64,000 nucleotides of DNA from Demequina lutea (GTDB taxonomy: Bacteria; Actinomycetota; Actinomycetes; Actinomycetales; Demequinaceae). The notes under the pieces are model-generated. The model saw only the letters and a program-made list of their open reading frames with translations, did not search any database and was not told where the DNA came from. The translations under genes and the position numbers were made by a program. The stretch covers positions 2,728,001-2,792,000 of the forward strand of contig NZ_JACBZO010000001.1 of assembly GCF_013409005.1 (NCBI RefSeq). The letters run 5' to 3'. This document shows positions 56,722-63,539 of the stretch, in pieces. How positions within the stretch are numbered: the stretch's first letter is position 1; each line of letters opens with the position of its first letter.

Positions 56722-57192
56722 TCAGCTGCGTCCGCCCATCATGCCGCCTTGCCCGGCGCCGACGCCGACCTGGGGCCCGTCGCCGATGGGCCCGTTGCCG
56801 TCGCAGTTCGCGGTGTCACGAAGCTGGTCGCGCACCTGGTCGCGGGTCTGGTCCCCCGACGGGTCCTGCGCCGGGTCGCGCACCTGGTTGCGGGTCTGGT
56901 TCTGTGTCTGGTCGCCAGCCTGGCTCTGTGCCTGGTTGCCGGCCTGGCTCTGTGCCTGGTTGCCGGCCTGGCTCTGTACCTGATTGCCATTGGCGGCGCC
57001 ATACATTCCGCCCGCGGGCGTCCCGTAGTTGACCTGTTGGTCTGCGTGCAGCTGTTCACGCGCCTGCACGCGCTCGGTGACGGTCGGTTGAGTGCCGTCC
57101 GACGCACTGGTGACGGCGTAAGAGACGCCGGCGGGTACCAAAATCAGTGCCGCCGAGGCCCCTGCGATTGCCCAAGTCCTTGTCTTGATCAT
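56722..57192 (-). CDS. Secreted small protein with Gln/Ala/Gly repeats
   Basis: The protein has 156 residues. A signal peptide (MIKTRTWAIAGASAALILVP onward, ending near VSYA) is followed by a short Thr/Glu region and a low-complexity stretch (about 70-130) built of NQAQSQAG-type units, then RDPAQDPSGDQTRDQVRDQL. The end is Gly/Met-rich. The DNA repeats keep the frame. AAGGAG lies upstream of ATG 57192. Function unknown; the repeat is a candidate surface or elastic linker. Confidence 0.7.
   Translation of the reverse strand: MIKTRTWAIAGASAALILVPAGVSYAVTSASDGTQPTVTERVQAREQLHADQQVNYGTPAGGMYGAANGNQVQSQAGNQAQSQAGNQAQSQAGDQTQNQTRNQVRDPAQDPSGDQTRDQVRDQLRDTANCDGNGPIGDGPQVGVGAGQGGMMGGRS
56919..56990 (-). 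repeat. 24-bp tandem repeat within the secreted protein gene
   Basis: CCTGGCTCTGTGCCTGGTTG starts units at 56919, 56943 and 56967, three copies of 24 bp. Each adds eight residues in frame. Confidence 0.8.
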
Positions 57193-57342
57193 GATGTGCT
57201 CCTTTCCTTGGTGGTGACTGGATGCCTCCATTCCACCTGCGCCACATGCAGATCAGGGGTGCGCTTCCGTGAAGATTGTGTGAAGCCGCTGTCGGCGTCC
57301 TGGGAGCGGTCGCTGGCCGTGGGGCGCGGCGGGCATGTGAAC

Positions 57343-57348
57343 TACTGT
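57343..57348 (+). promoter_or_regulatory. -10 element, leaderless start of the P1 peptidase gene
   Basis: TACTGT lies 6 nt before ATG 57355, with no ribosome site. Confidence 0.5.
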
Positions 57349-57354
57349 CACTCC

Positions 57355-58389
57355 ATGACCAACAACACCCTCACCGCGCTCACGGGAGTGCGCGTGGGCC
57401 ATGCCACCCACCTGGACAAGCTCACCGGCTGCACTGCCATCATGTTCGACAAGCGCCTCACGGTCGCGTTCCAGTCGTACGGCGGCGGCGCGGGTGGCTA
57501 CAACACCGAGGGCCTGCAAAGCGGAAAGACCAATTACAAGCTCAACGGCATTTTCGTGACCGGCGGCAGCGGCACCGGGCTTATGGGCGCGACGTCGATC
57601 ATGCAGTGCCTGCGCGCCGATGGTCGCGGGTCCCGGTCCGGCCCCGACGGCGGGATCGTCAACCCGTCCGTCACGGGCGCGGCCATCTACGACCTTGGCA
57701 TGGACATCGCTCCTTACGACGCCGAATACGGCGCCGAGGCCTACCGCAACGCGACCGATGCCCCCGTCGTGGGCGGCAACGTGGGCGCGGGCACCGGCGC
57801 GGCGGTGGGCAAGTTCTTGTGGCTCGACGGCGGGGCCAAGGTGGGTGCCATGAAGGGCGGCATCGGCTCGGCGCGCGTGGATGTGGGAGGCGGGATCATC
57901 GTCACGGCCCTCACCGTGGTCAATGCCATGGGCAACGTGGTACTCCCCGACGGCTCCGTACTGGCGGGCAACCGCGACGGCGAGGGCGGCTTCAAGCGAT
58001 TCGAGGACGTGGGCGAGCGCGTGACCCGCAACCTGCAGAACACCACCATCACGGTCGTGGGCATCAACGTCGACCTCGGCTCGACGGAGCACTACGAGAA
58101 GGTTGCCCACCTCGCCTCGCACGGTCAGGTGCGCGCCATCAATCCGGTCCACACCTCGGGCGACGGCGACTCGATCTTCGTCTTCTCGACCGCCGAACTT
58201 CGCAACCCCCTCAACGCCGACGGTCCGCTCTTCACCACCGGGACGAGCGACATCCACCTGCAGGTCGACATCCTGGGCCACGCGGCGGCGACCGCCGTCC
58301 AAGAGAGCATCTACGACGCTTGCCGCCAGGCGAAGACCGTCGCCTTCGACGCGGCGTACGGCGGCATCGTGCCTGCGGTGGGCGGCTGA
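57355..58389 (+). CDS. P1 family peptidase (DmpA-like)
   Basis: The protein has 344 residues. The family is made as a precursor that self-cleaves before a Ser/Thr nucleophile; here the likely site is in MKGGIGSAR (Ser172). The opening LTGVRVGHATH, the GGAGGYN and NGIFVTGGSG blocks and the GDGDSIFVFST block agree with DmpA-like aminopeptidases and L-aminopeptidase/D-esterases. No signal peptide is present. The ATG at 57355 has TACTGT 6 nt upstream; the longer frame upstream overlaps the secreted-protein gene and is rejected. Confidence 0.92.
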   Translation: MTNNTLTALTGVRVGHATHLDKLTGCTAIMFDKRLTVAFQSYGGGAGGYNTEGLQSGKTNYKLNGIFVTGGSGTGLMGATSIMQCLRADGRGSRSGPDGGIVNPSVTGAAIYDLGMDIAPYDAEYGAEAYRNATDAPVVGGNVGAGTGAAVGKFLWLDGGAKVGAMKGGIGSARVDVGGGIIVTALTVVNAMGNVVLPDGSVLAGNRDGEGGFKRFEDVGERVTRNLQNTTITVVGINVDLGSTEHYEKVAHLASHGQVRAINPVHTSGDGDSIFVFSTAELRNPLNADGPLFTTGTSDIHLQVDILGHAAATAVQESIYDACRQAKTVAFDAAYGGIVPAVGG

Positions 58390-58391
58390 CG

Positions 58392-58424
58392 CACGGGGTC
58401 AGGTCGGCTTGACGCCGCCCCGTG
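58392..58424. terminator. Hairpin between convergent P1 peptidase and flavodoxin genes
   Basis: CACGGGG (58392-58398) pairs with CCCCGTG (58418-58424), with GTCA/TGAC pairing further in. It sits 2 bp after the P1 stop. Confidence 0.5.
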
Positions 58425-58442
58425 GACGAGGTGGCCAGTCGG

Positions 58443-58988
58443 TCAGGCGCTCGCCGCCTCACCCTTCAACTCGGCGGCTATTTCCTGCGCCCAAGCCTCA
58501 ATCGCGGGCCAGTCGCGGAAGTCGCCGGCGGGAAGTCCGTCGCGTGCCGCCGGCATGGTGCGGATGAGCCGCTCCGACATGCCAATGGGCCGCGCGGTGG
58601 GATCGTAGGCGCCGAAGAACACCTTTTCGGCGACGGGGTGGAGCAGGTCGACGAGTTCGTCAAACTCCTTGGGGCGGCTAGCCACCAACGCGTCGACGCC
58701 CTGCTTGTTGACCAGATCGGTGCCGATCGGGCCGCTGCTGAAGAGCCACAACGGGTGCTTGGCGAGGTGCTCGGCGTACTCGCGGGCGAAGCGCACGGCT
58801 TCCTTCTGCCAGCGAAACATGTACGTCGACGCCCCGAGCACCACCGCGTCGTAGCCTTCGACATCTGTCACCTTGTCGACGGACAGCGCGGTCGCGGGGA
58901 CGCCTGCTTTGCCGAGATGGGTGGCGATGTGCTCGGCGATGCCAGCGGTGGCTCCGTGCCGCGACGAGTAGGCGACCAGGACGTTCAT
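58443..58988 (-). CDS. Flavodoxin domain protein
   Basis: The protein has 181 residues. VLVAYSSRHGATAGIA is the FMN phosphate-binding loop of flavodoxin-like (HemG/YwrO-type) proteins; YDAVVLGASTYMFRWQKEA and WLFSSGPIG follow. The C-terminal ~60 residues are unlike classic flavodoxins. It likely carries electrons or acts as a menaquinone-dependent dehydrogenase. GGAGGA lies upstream of ATG 58988. Confidence 0.9.
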   Translation of the reverse strand: MNVLVAYSSRHGATAGIAEHIATHLGKAGVPATALSVDKVTDVEGYDAVVLGASTYMFRWQKEAVRFAREYAEHLAKHPLWLFSSGPIGTDLVNKQGVDALVASRPKEFDELVDLLHPVAEKVFFGAYDPTARPIGMSERLIRTMPAARDGLPAGDFRDWPAIEAWAQEIAAELKGEAASA

Positions 58989-59128
58989 GACGTTCCTCCG
59001 CTCTGAGCAGGGGGCCAAGCCCTCCGCTACCTCTCATCTATACCGCAACGGTGTACCTGCTACAAGGCCCTCTCGTGGTGGAACTACGACGACCGCGCCG
59101 ACGGTGACTCATAAGACGGCAAGGGATC

Positions 59129-59479
59129 TCACCGCTCACGGGCTGCGTTGATCTCGTAGAGCCGCACCAGGAAGGCCCGCTCGTCGAGGCGTTTGCGGCG
59201 CAGCCAGTGCGTCACCTCTTCGTTGCACTTGCTCGCGTTGCATGACCTGCACGCGGGCACCACGCTCTCGGCGGTGTAGCGGCCTCCGCGCGATATGGGA
59301 AGCACGCAGTCCCGCTGGAGCGAGGCATCGGCCGATGCCTGGGCGCCGCAATACGCGCAGCCACCCCACGCCACCAGGATTGCTTCCCACTGGGCCGACG
59401 TGAGGTCGTTGTCCGCGGCGTCGACGCGACGCTTTCTCTTGCGGGCGGCCCGAGCGCGACGGGTCTGACTGATTGCCAC
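59129..59479 (-). CDS. HNH endonuclease
   Basis: The protein has 116 residues. The HNH block runs CAYCGAQASADASLQRDCVL, then SRGGRYTAESVVPACRSCN, with C4 zinc ligands; the residue at the usual catalytic His position is Cys (RDCVLP). I believe this Cys form is common in the small actinobacterial family, so it may still be functional. The GTG at 59479 is chosen because TACGCT lies 7 nt upstream, the same as at recR; an in-frame ATG at 59590 gives a 153-residue form with an atypical N-terminus. Confidence 0.75.
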   Translation of the reverse strand: MAISQTRRARAARKRKRRVDAADNDLTSAQWEAILVAWGGCAYCGAQASADASLQRDCVLPISRGGRYTAESVVPACRSCNASKCNEEVTHWLRRKRLDERAFLVRLYEINAARER

Positions 59480-59486
59480 AGTGTCG

Positions 59487-59492
59487 AGCGTA
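59487..59492 (-). promoter_or_regulatory. -10 element, leaderless start of the HNH gene
   Basis: On the minus strand TACGCT is followed by 7 nt and GTG 59479. Confidence 0.4.
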
Positions 59493-59668
59493 CTGAGGCG
59501 ACGCTGCTGGCGACCGCAACCCACGCCAGGGTCCCGGCAGCGCCCTATCCGCACCTGACGCAAGGTCGCGGGGTCAAAACCGTGTGCCATGTGCGCACAG
59601 GGCGCAAAACTAGGCCGCGCGAGGCGACACCGGGGCCGGGGTCCGCACGGCGTGGGGCGCCGACGGGC

Positions 59669-60742
59669 CTAGCGCGCGGGCGTGTGGGTCAGCAGGCGCT
59701 CGACGACGAACGGCGAGGTCATGGCACGGATGAGCGCCGAGTAGTCCACGCCGAAGCGAATCTCGGTGCCCGCGGCCAAGCGGACGGGTGTCTCAAGCAC
59801 CAGGTGATCGCTACTCGCGGACAGCACCGTGACGCCAGCGGGCGGCTTGAGTCCGTCGGGGTCCACGTCTTGGCGACCAAGCGCGACGATGGTCTGGATG
59901 ATGGTGCCGCGTTCTCGCGTTTGCGCGGCGGCGCCAACGGCGACGCCTGCCCGCACACCCCATGGGGCCGACGGCTTCTCGATCGACTCGATCACGGGCG
60001 CCACGACGGCGAACGCGTCGCCGCGCAGCCCCTCGATGGGCCTGCGGGTGAGCGGATCCACACCAAGCAGGATCGACTCGCCCAGGCGGAGGTCATTGAT
60101 GGCCCCGACGCGACCCTCGCCGAGCGCCCAACCGAGGTTGGCCGAGTTGCCGCCGGTGATGATCGCGGGGTCGACTCCGAACTTGGAACTGATCGTCGAT
60201 GCGAGGCCAGTGAGCTGCTGCATCTGGTCGTCGCCCGGTACCACGCCGCTGCGGGTAGCGAGGTTCGTCCCGATGCCCGTCAAGGTGACGTGCCTGGTAC
60301 GGGAGATGATGCGGGCGGCGTCGAGGACATCGGCCGTCATCATGCCCTCGCCAAGGTCACCCATCTCGACCATGAGCACGATGCCGTGATTGAGCGCGCG
60401 CTTACCGGCCGCGACGGACAGCGCAGTGACGATGTCGAGGTCGCTGACGAGCGAGTGGGTGGCGCAAGCGACGGCGCGTTCTGCCCATTCGGGCGACGGC
60501 GAGCGCAGCAAGATGACGGGCACCTTGATACCCGCGTCGCGCAAGGCCTCGATGTTCTCGATGCGGGTGTCACCCAGCCGCTTGACCCCGCCGTTGATCA
60601 TTGCCTTCGCCACCTCGGGCGAGCCGAGCGTCGCTTGAGTCACACCCGTGACGTCGATCCCGCGAGCATGCAGACGCTTCACGAGCTCGCGCGCGTTGTG
60701 TTCGACGGCGCTCAGATCGATCTCGATGCGCGGCGTTCTCAC
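59669..60742 (-). CDS. Orr/YhfX-type PLP racemase homologue without the PLP lysine
   Basis: The protein has 357 residues. Opening PRIEIDLSAVEHNARELV and the GDTRIENIEALRDAGI block match the alanine/ornithine racemase-like (Orr, YhfX) TIM-barrel family that uses PLP. The Schiff-base Lys expected at the end of the second strand (VVK or MTK) is Gln36 in GVTQATLGS. The C-terminal beta domain looks intact. Without the Lys, standard racemization should fail, so it may be a regulatory or binding homologue, or use another residue. The GTG has AAGG 8 nt upstream. Confidence 0.8.
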   Translation of the reverse strand: MRTPRIEIDLSAVEHNARELVKRLHARGIDVTGVTQATLGSPEVAKAMINGGVKRLGDTRIENIEALRDAGIKVPVILLRSPSPEWAERAVACATHSLVSDLDIVTALSVAAGKRALNHGIVLMVEMGDLGEGMMTADVLDAARIISRTRHVTLTGIGTNLATRSGVVPGDDQMQQLTGLASTISSKFGVDPAIITGGNSANLGWALGEGRVGAINDLRLGESILLGVDPLTRRPIEGLRGDAFAVVAPVIESIEKPSAPWGVRAGVAVGAAAQTRERGTIIQTIVALGRQDVDPDGLKPPAGVTVLSASSDHLVLETPVRLAAGTEIRFGVDYSALIRAMTSPFVVERLLTHTPAR

Positions 60743-60946
60743 GCTGCGGCCTTCGAGGGCCAGCGAGTCACGGGGGTGCGGAAGGGGCGCATGGCGCGGG
60801 GCCTCGAGTCTGACTCAGAGGAGGCGCCCTGGATCGTGCCGACCAGGGGGCCGGGATCAACGAGAGGTCCCCACTAAGAAGTGGTGGAACTCCAGTGTAC
60901 GCGTAGGGAGCGCCCTCGCGGAGGCCGCGATGGGGGCTGTTTGGCC

Positions 60947-61246
60947 CTAGCCGATCAGGCGGCGCAACTCCGCGACGTGGCCCGCGTAGGCCTCGGAGCC
61001 CGCGCGGGTCAGTGCCAAGCGCTTGCGCGACCGCCCGCCCGATGTGTGCGACGTGATCACCACGTAACCCTCGTCCGCCAACACCTTCACGTGTTTGCTG
61101 AGCACCGAGTCGCTCACGTCGAGATCCTCGCGTGCGGCCGCGAAGTCCATCGCGTCGACCTCGGCGAGCATCGCGCAGAGCTGCAGGCGCAGCGCCGCGT
61201 GGATGGTCTGGTCGAAGCGGGGCTCGGTGATGCGTCGCTCCGTCAC
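60947..61246 (-). CDS. Winged-helix (MarR/PadR-like) transcriptional regulator
   Basis: The protein has 99 residues: a single winged helix-turn-helix with MDFAAAREDLDVSDSVLSKH and the wing KVLADEGYVVITSH. It matches the small one-domain regulators of the HTH_27 type. It is the last gene of the operon 62171-60947 and overlaps the upstream membrane gene by four bases. Position and the repeated half-sites at the promoter make it the likely autoregulator. No other regulator lies in the operon. Confidence 0.88.
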   Translation of the reverse strand: MTERRITEPRFDQTIHAALRLQLCAMLAEVDAMDFAAAREDLDVSDSVLSKHVKVLADEGYVVITSHTSGGRSRKRLALTRAGSEAYAGHVAELRRLIG

Positions 61247-61713
61247 GGTGCGTTCCTGATCCTGGCGATCGCTCGACGGTTGATCCAGCGGAAGCCCACA
61301 TAGACGATGGCGGTGGCGAGCACGGCCGCGACGGGGGCCGCGGGCGCCCAGGTGTCATAGTTCCAGAGTCCGGTCTCGCCCACGGCCAGCGCCACTAGTG
61401 GTACCCACCAGTGAAGTGGGTCGTGGGTGCGGCTCGTGCGGCCGTCGGAAACCACGCCGATGCGCCACTGGCGCGCGCGCTTCATCCACAACACCGCAAA
61501 GGCGCACGGAACGACAACGAACGGGGCCGTCGTCGGAAAATCCGGCGACAACCACAGCACCACACCAATGCTTGTGGCCATGAAGGCATCCCACGTCCAC
61601 GGGACGCTGACCCGGCGCGCGAGAGTCTCGCGGGCGACCTTGGTGCTGGCGAGCGCCTCCGCTGGGCTCAGGTCTTCGCGCTCGGCGAGGTCGTCACTTT
61701 CCTCACTTTCCAT
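61243..61713 (-). CDS. Two-membrane-pair protein B of the autoregulated operon
   Basis: The protein has 156 residues. A charged N-terminus (MESEESDDLAEREDLSP) leads to a RETLARRVSVPWTWDAFMA segment, two membrane helices, a GVVSDGRTSRTHDPLHWWVP loop and two more helices, ending RWINRRAIARIRNA. It is paralogous to the next protein; both end RWINRRAIARIR. The start overlaps the stop of the upstream paralogue by one base. Function unknown. Confidence 0.85.
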   Translation of the reverse strand: MESEESDDLAEREDLSPAEALASTKVARETLARRVSVPWTWDAFMATSIGVVLWLSPDFPTTAPFVVVPCAFAVLWMKRARQWRIGVVSDGRTSRTHDPLHWWVPLVALAVGETGLWNYDTWAPAAPVAAVLATAIVYVGFRWINRRAIARIRNAP

Positions 61714-62171
61714 CACGATGCGCTCCTGATTCTGGCGATCGCGCGGCGGTTGATCCAGCGGGAGCCAAGGAACACGACCGCAGCGATGAACACGGCCGCG
61801 ACGAGGGGAGTGGCCGCCCACCGCGTGCGAACCGCGAACCCGGTCGCGAAGGTGGCCAAGACCGCCAAGATCATCCACAACTGCAGGGGGTCGAAGGTGC
61901 GCCTCGTTGTCCCTTCGGAGACCACACCCACGCGTCGCTGACGCGCGCTGCTCAACCATCTAAAGGTGAAGTAGAAGGCCGCGCCCAAGAAACCTAGGCT
62001 GGGAGACCACATCACTAAGCCCACCACCGCGCCTGCGCCAACCGCCTGGAACGCGTCCCACACCCACGGAACCTTGACGCGGCGGGCAAGGCGCTCGCGG
62101 GCCGCCTTCGCGCTCGCGAGAGACTCTGCCGGGGTCAACTCTTCGCTCTCGCCGTCGACGTCACTTTCCAT
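61713..62171 (-). CDS. Two-membrane-pair protein A of the autoregulated operon
   Basis: The protein has 152 residues. Its layout equals the paralogue: MESDVDGESEELTPAESLA, RERLARRVKVPWVWDAFQ, two helix pairs (about 40-80 and 95-140), a GVVSEGTTRRTFDPLQLW loop and RWINRRAIARIRSA. The ATG lies within the operator palindrome, and TAACTT 6 nt upstream makes the mRNA leaderless. A tandem duplication made the pair. Confidence 0.85.
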   Translation of the reverse strand: MESDVDGESEELTPAESLASAKAARERLARRVKVPWVWDAFQAVGAGAVVGLVMWSPSLGFLGAAFYFTFRWLSSARQRRVGVVSEGTTRRTFDPLQLWMILAVLATFATGFAVRTRWAATPLVAAVFIAAVVFLGSRWINRRAIARIRSAS

Positions 62172-62206
62172 AATGGAAAGTTAAGCCTGACTTTCCATGT
62201 TGTCAA
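62163..62206 (-). promoter_or_regulatory. Promoter with repeated ACTTTCCA/TGGAAAGT half-sites, leaderless start
   Basis: Reading the minus strand: TTGACA (62206-62201), a 17-nt spacer, TAACTT (62183-62178), 6 nt, ATG 62171. A palindrome ACTTTCCA-TAA-TGGAAAGT (62163-62181) covers the -10 and start codon, and a further half-site ACTTTCCAT is at 62190-62198 in the spacer. The same half-site recurs at 61705-61713 at the start of the second gene, partly because both proteins begin MES. It is a strong candidate autoregulatory operator. Confidence 0.6.
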
Positions 62207-62257
62207 GTGATGGGCATCGGCCGGAAGAGCCACGGCATCGGCGACGTTGTCACGATC

Positions 62258-62776
62258 ATGACCGACGCGACCGCTCCACTTGACCCATCCGTGCCCGACA
62301 CCCCCGCCACCAGGGCGCTTGCCGCGTCGGGCATCGGCTACACCGTGACCGTCCACGGGCGAGTGAACTCCCTGGAGGAAGCCGCGGCGGCGAGGGGGCT
62401 CGAGCCGTGGCAGATCCTCAAGACGCTCGTGGTGCGCAAGGCCGACGACGACTTCTTGCTGGTGCTAGTGCCGGGCGATCGCCAGATTAGTTGGCCAAAG
62501 CTGCGCACACTCCTGGGCGTGAGTCGCCTGTCGATGCCGGACAAGGAGGTCGCCCGCGCGGCCACGGGCTACGAGCGCGGCACGATCACGCCGTTCGGCT
62601 CTCTTCAGTCTCCCGCGGGCACGCCGTGGCCCGTCATCGCCGATGCCCTGGCGGCCTCTCGCCCGGGCCCGGTGAGCATCGGCGCGGGTGCGCATGGGGT
62701 GGCTGCGAGCGTCGCAACCGACGACCTGGTCGCCGCGCTCGGCGCTCAAGTGGCCGACGTGACTGAGCCGTTGTAA
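62258..62776 (+). CDS. YbaK/EbsC-type aminoacyl-tRNA deacylase
   Basis: The protein has 172 residues. The fold and the conserved Lys-containing ILKTLVVRK segment match YbaK-like editing enzymes that hydrolyse mischarged tRNA. The LGVSRLSMPDKE and GYERGTITPFG segments fit the substrate pocket. ATG 62258 is used. It is divergent from the operon at 62171, with the promoter between them. Confidence 0.87.
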   Translation: MTDATAPLDPSVPDTPATRALAASGIGYTVTVHGRVNSLEEAAAARGLEPWQILKTLVVRKADDDFLLVLVPGDRQISWPKLRTLLGVSRLSMPDKEVARAATGYERGTITPFGSLQSPAGTPWPVIADALAASRPGPVSIGAGAHGVAASVATDDLVAALGAQVADVTEPL

Positions 62777-62806
62777 ACCGGAGCCCCTGTAAGCCGGGGC
62801 CCACAC

Positions 62807-62822
62807 AGGCCGAAGACGGCCT
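62807..62822 (-). terminator. Short hairpin overlapping the TetR stop
   Basis: AGGCCG (62807-62812) pairs with CGGCCT (62817-62822) around AAGA, at the TetR stop and between convergent genes. Confidence 0.45.
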
Positions 62823-63471
62823 AGGCGTCGTCCCGCTTGCGCGTCAGCAAGGGGAGCACGATGTCGTCGACGATCTCGTTGATGGTCTCGTCGCTGAGCG
62901 GCTGAGCGTTGAGGATGACCTCGTGCCTGAACAGGTCGAAGGGCAGCGACGCCGTGCGCGCGGTGACGTTCCTGGGGTCGACCTCACCGCGCTGAACGGC
63001 GAGCTCGATGGGCGAGAAGGATCTGACGGGGCGACCCTGCATAAAGAGTTGCCTGATATCCGCGAACGTGAGGCCCTCCCCGGCCAGGTAGATGCCGACG
63101 TGCTGAGTGGCGTCGATGAGCGTGCGCACATCGGTGCGGTTGGCCCAACGCATCATTTCGATGAGGTCCTCGCGCAGGGAACCAGTGGGTTCCGGTGCCG
63201 GTCCGCGGCCCTTCAGGATCACGTGGCGCGCGGCGGCCGCGACGAGTTCGACCTTGCCTGGCCAGCGCCTGTAGAGCACTGCCCTGCTCGTGCCCGCGCG
63301 CTGCGCGACCGCGTCGATCGTCAGGTCGTAGAACCCGACCGCCTTGAACTCCTCCCAGGCGGCGTCGAGGAGGGCAATCTCGAGGTCCTCGCCGCGGCGC
63401 CGATGCTTGGGCGCGGGGGCGTCTGGCTCGGGGGCGTCGGCGTCGTTGCCGTCGTCCTTAATAAGAGACAT
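62821..63471 (-). CDS. TetR family transcriptional regulator (MFS neighbour)
   Basis: The protein has 216 residues. The HTH is IALLDAAWEEFKAVGFYDLT, followed by IDAVAQRAGTSRAVLYRRWPGK. The C-terminal domain resembles TetR_C_11-type. GGAGAAG lies upstream of the ATG. It is divergent from the MFS gene, with a palindromic site between them, so it is probably its repressor. Confidence 0.88.
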   Translation of the reverse strand: MSLIKDDGNDADAPEPDAPAPKHRRRGEDLEIALLDAAWEEFKAVGFYDLTIDAVAQRAGTSRAVLYRRWPGKVELVAAAARHVILKGRGPAPEPTGSLREDLIEMMRWANRTDVRTLIDATQHVGIYLAGEGLTFADIRQLFMQGRPVRSFSPIELAVQRGEVDPRNVTARTASLPFDLFRHEVILNAQPLSDETINEIVDDIVLPLLTRKRDDA

Positions 63472-63474
63472 TGC

Positions 63475-63515
63475 GTATCTTCTCCGCCCGATGTACCGTG
63501 TGATTCATAAGATAC
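63475..63515. promoter_or_regulatory. Inverted half-sites in the TetR-MFS intergenic region
   Basis: GTATCTT (63475-63481) and AAGATAC (63509-63515) are inverted copies 27 bp apart, within 69 bp between the divergent starts. They are a candidate TetR operator. Confidence 0.45.
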
Positions 63516-63539
63516 ACGCCGTCCCCTAGGAGTATCAAG

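Noticed and set aside
56542..57354. N-terminal extension of the P1 peptidase
   Set aside because: It is antisense to the repeat-bearing secreted gene; the ATG at 57355 fits family length and has its own -10.
59129..59479. HNH protein judged inactive because the catalytic His position is Cys
   Set aside because: From memory the small actinobacterial family often has RDCVL here, so I do not call it a pseudogene.
60743..60946. Additional gene upstream of the racemase
   Set aside because: No frame with plausible composition or start signal is present; only a TACACT (60901-60896, minus) that may be a -10 with a long leader.
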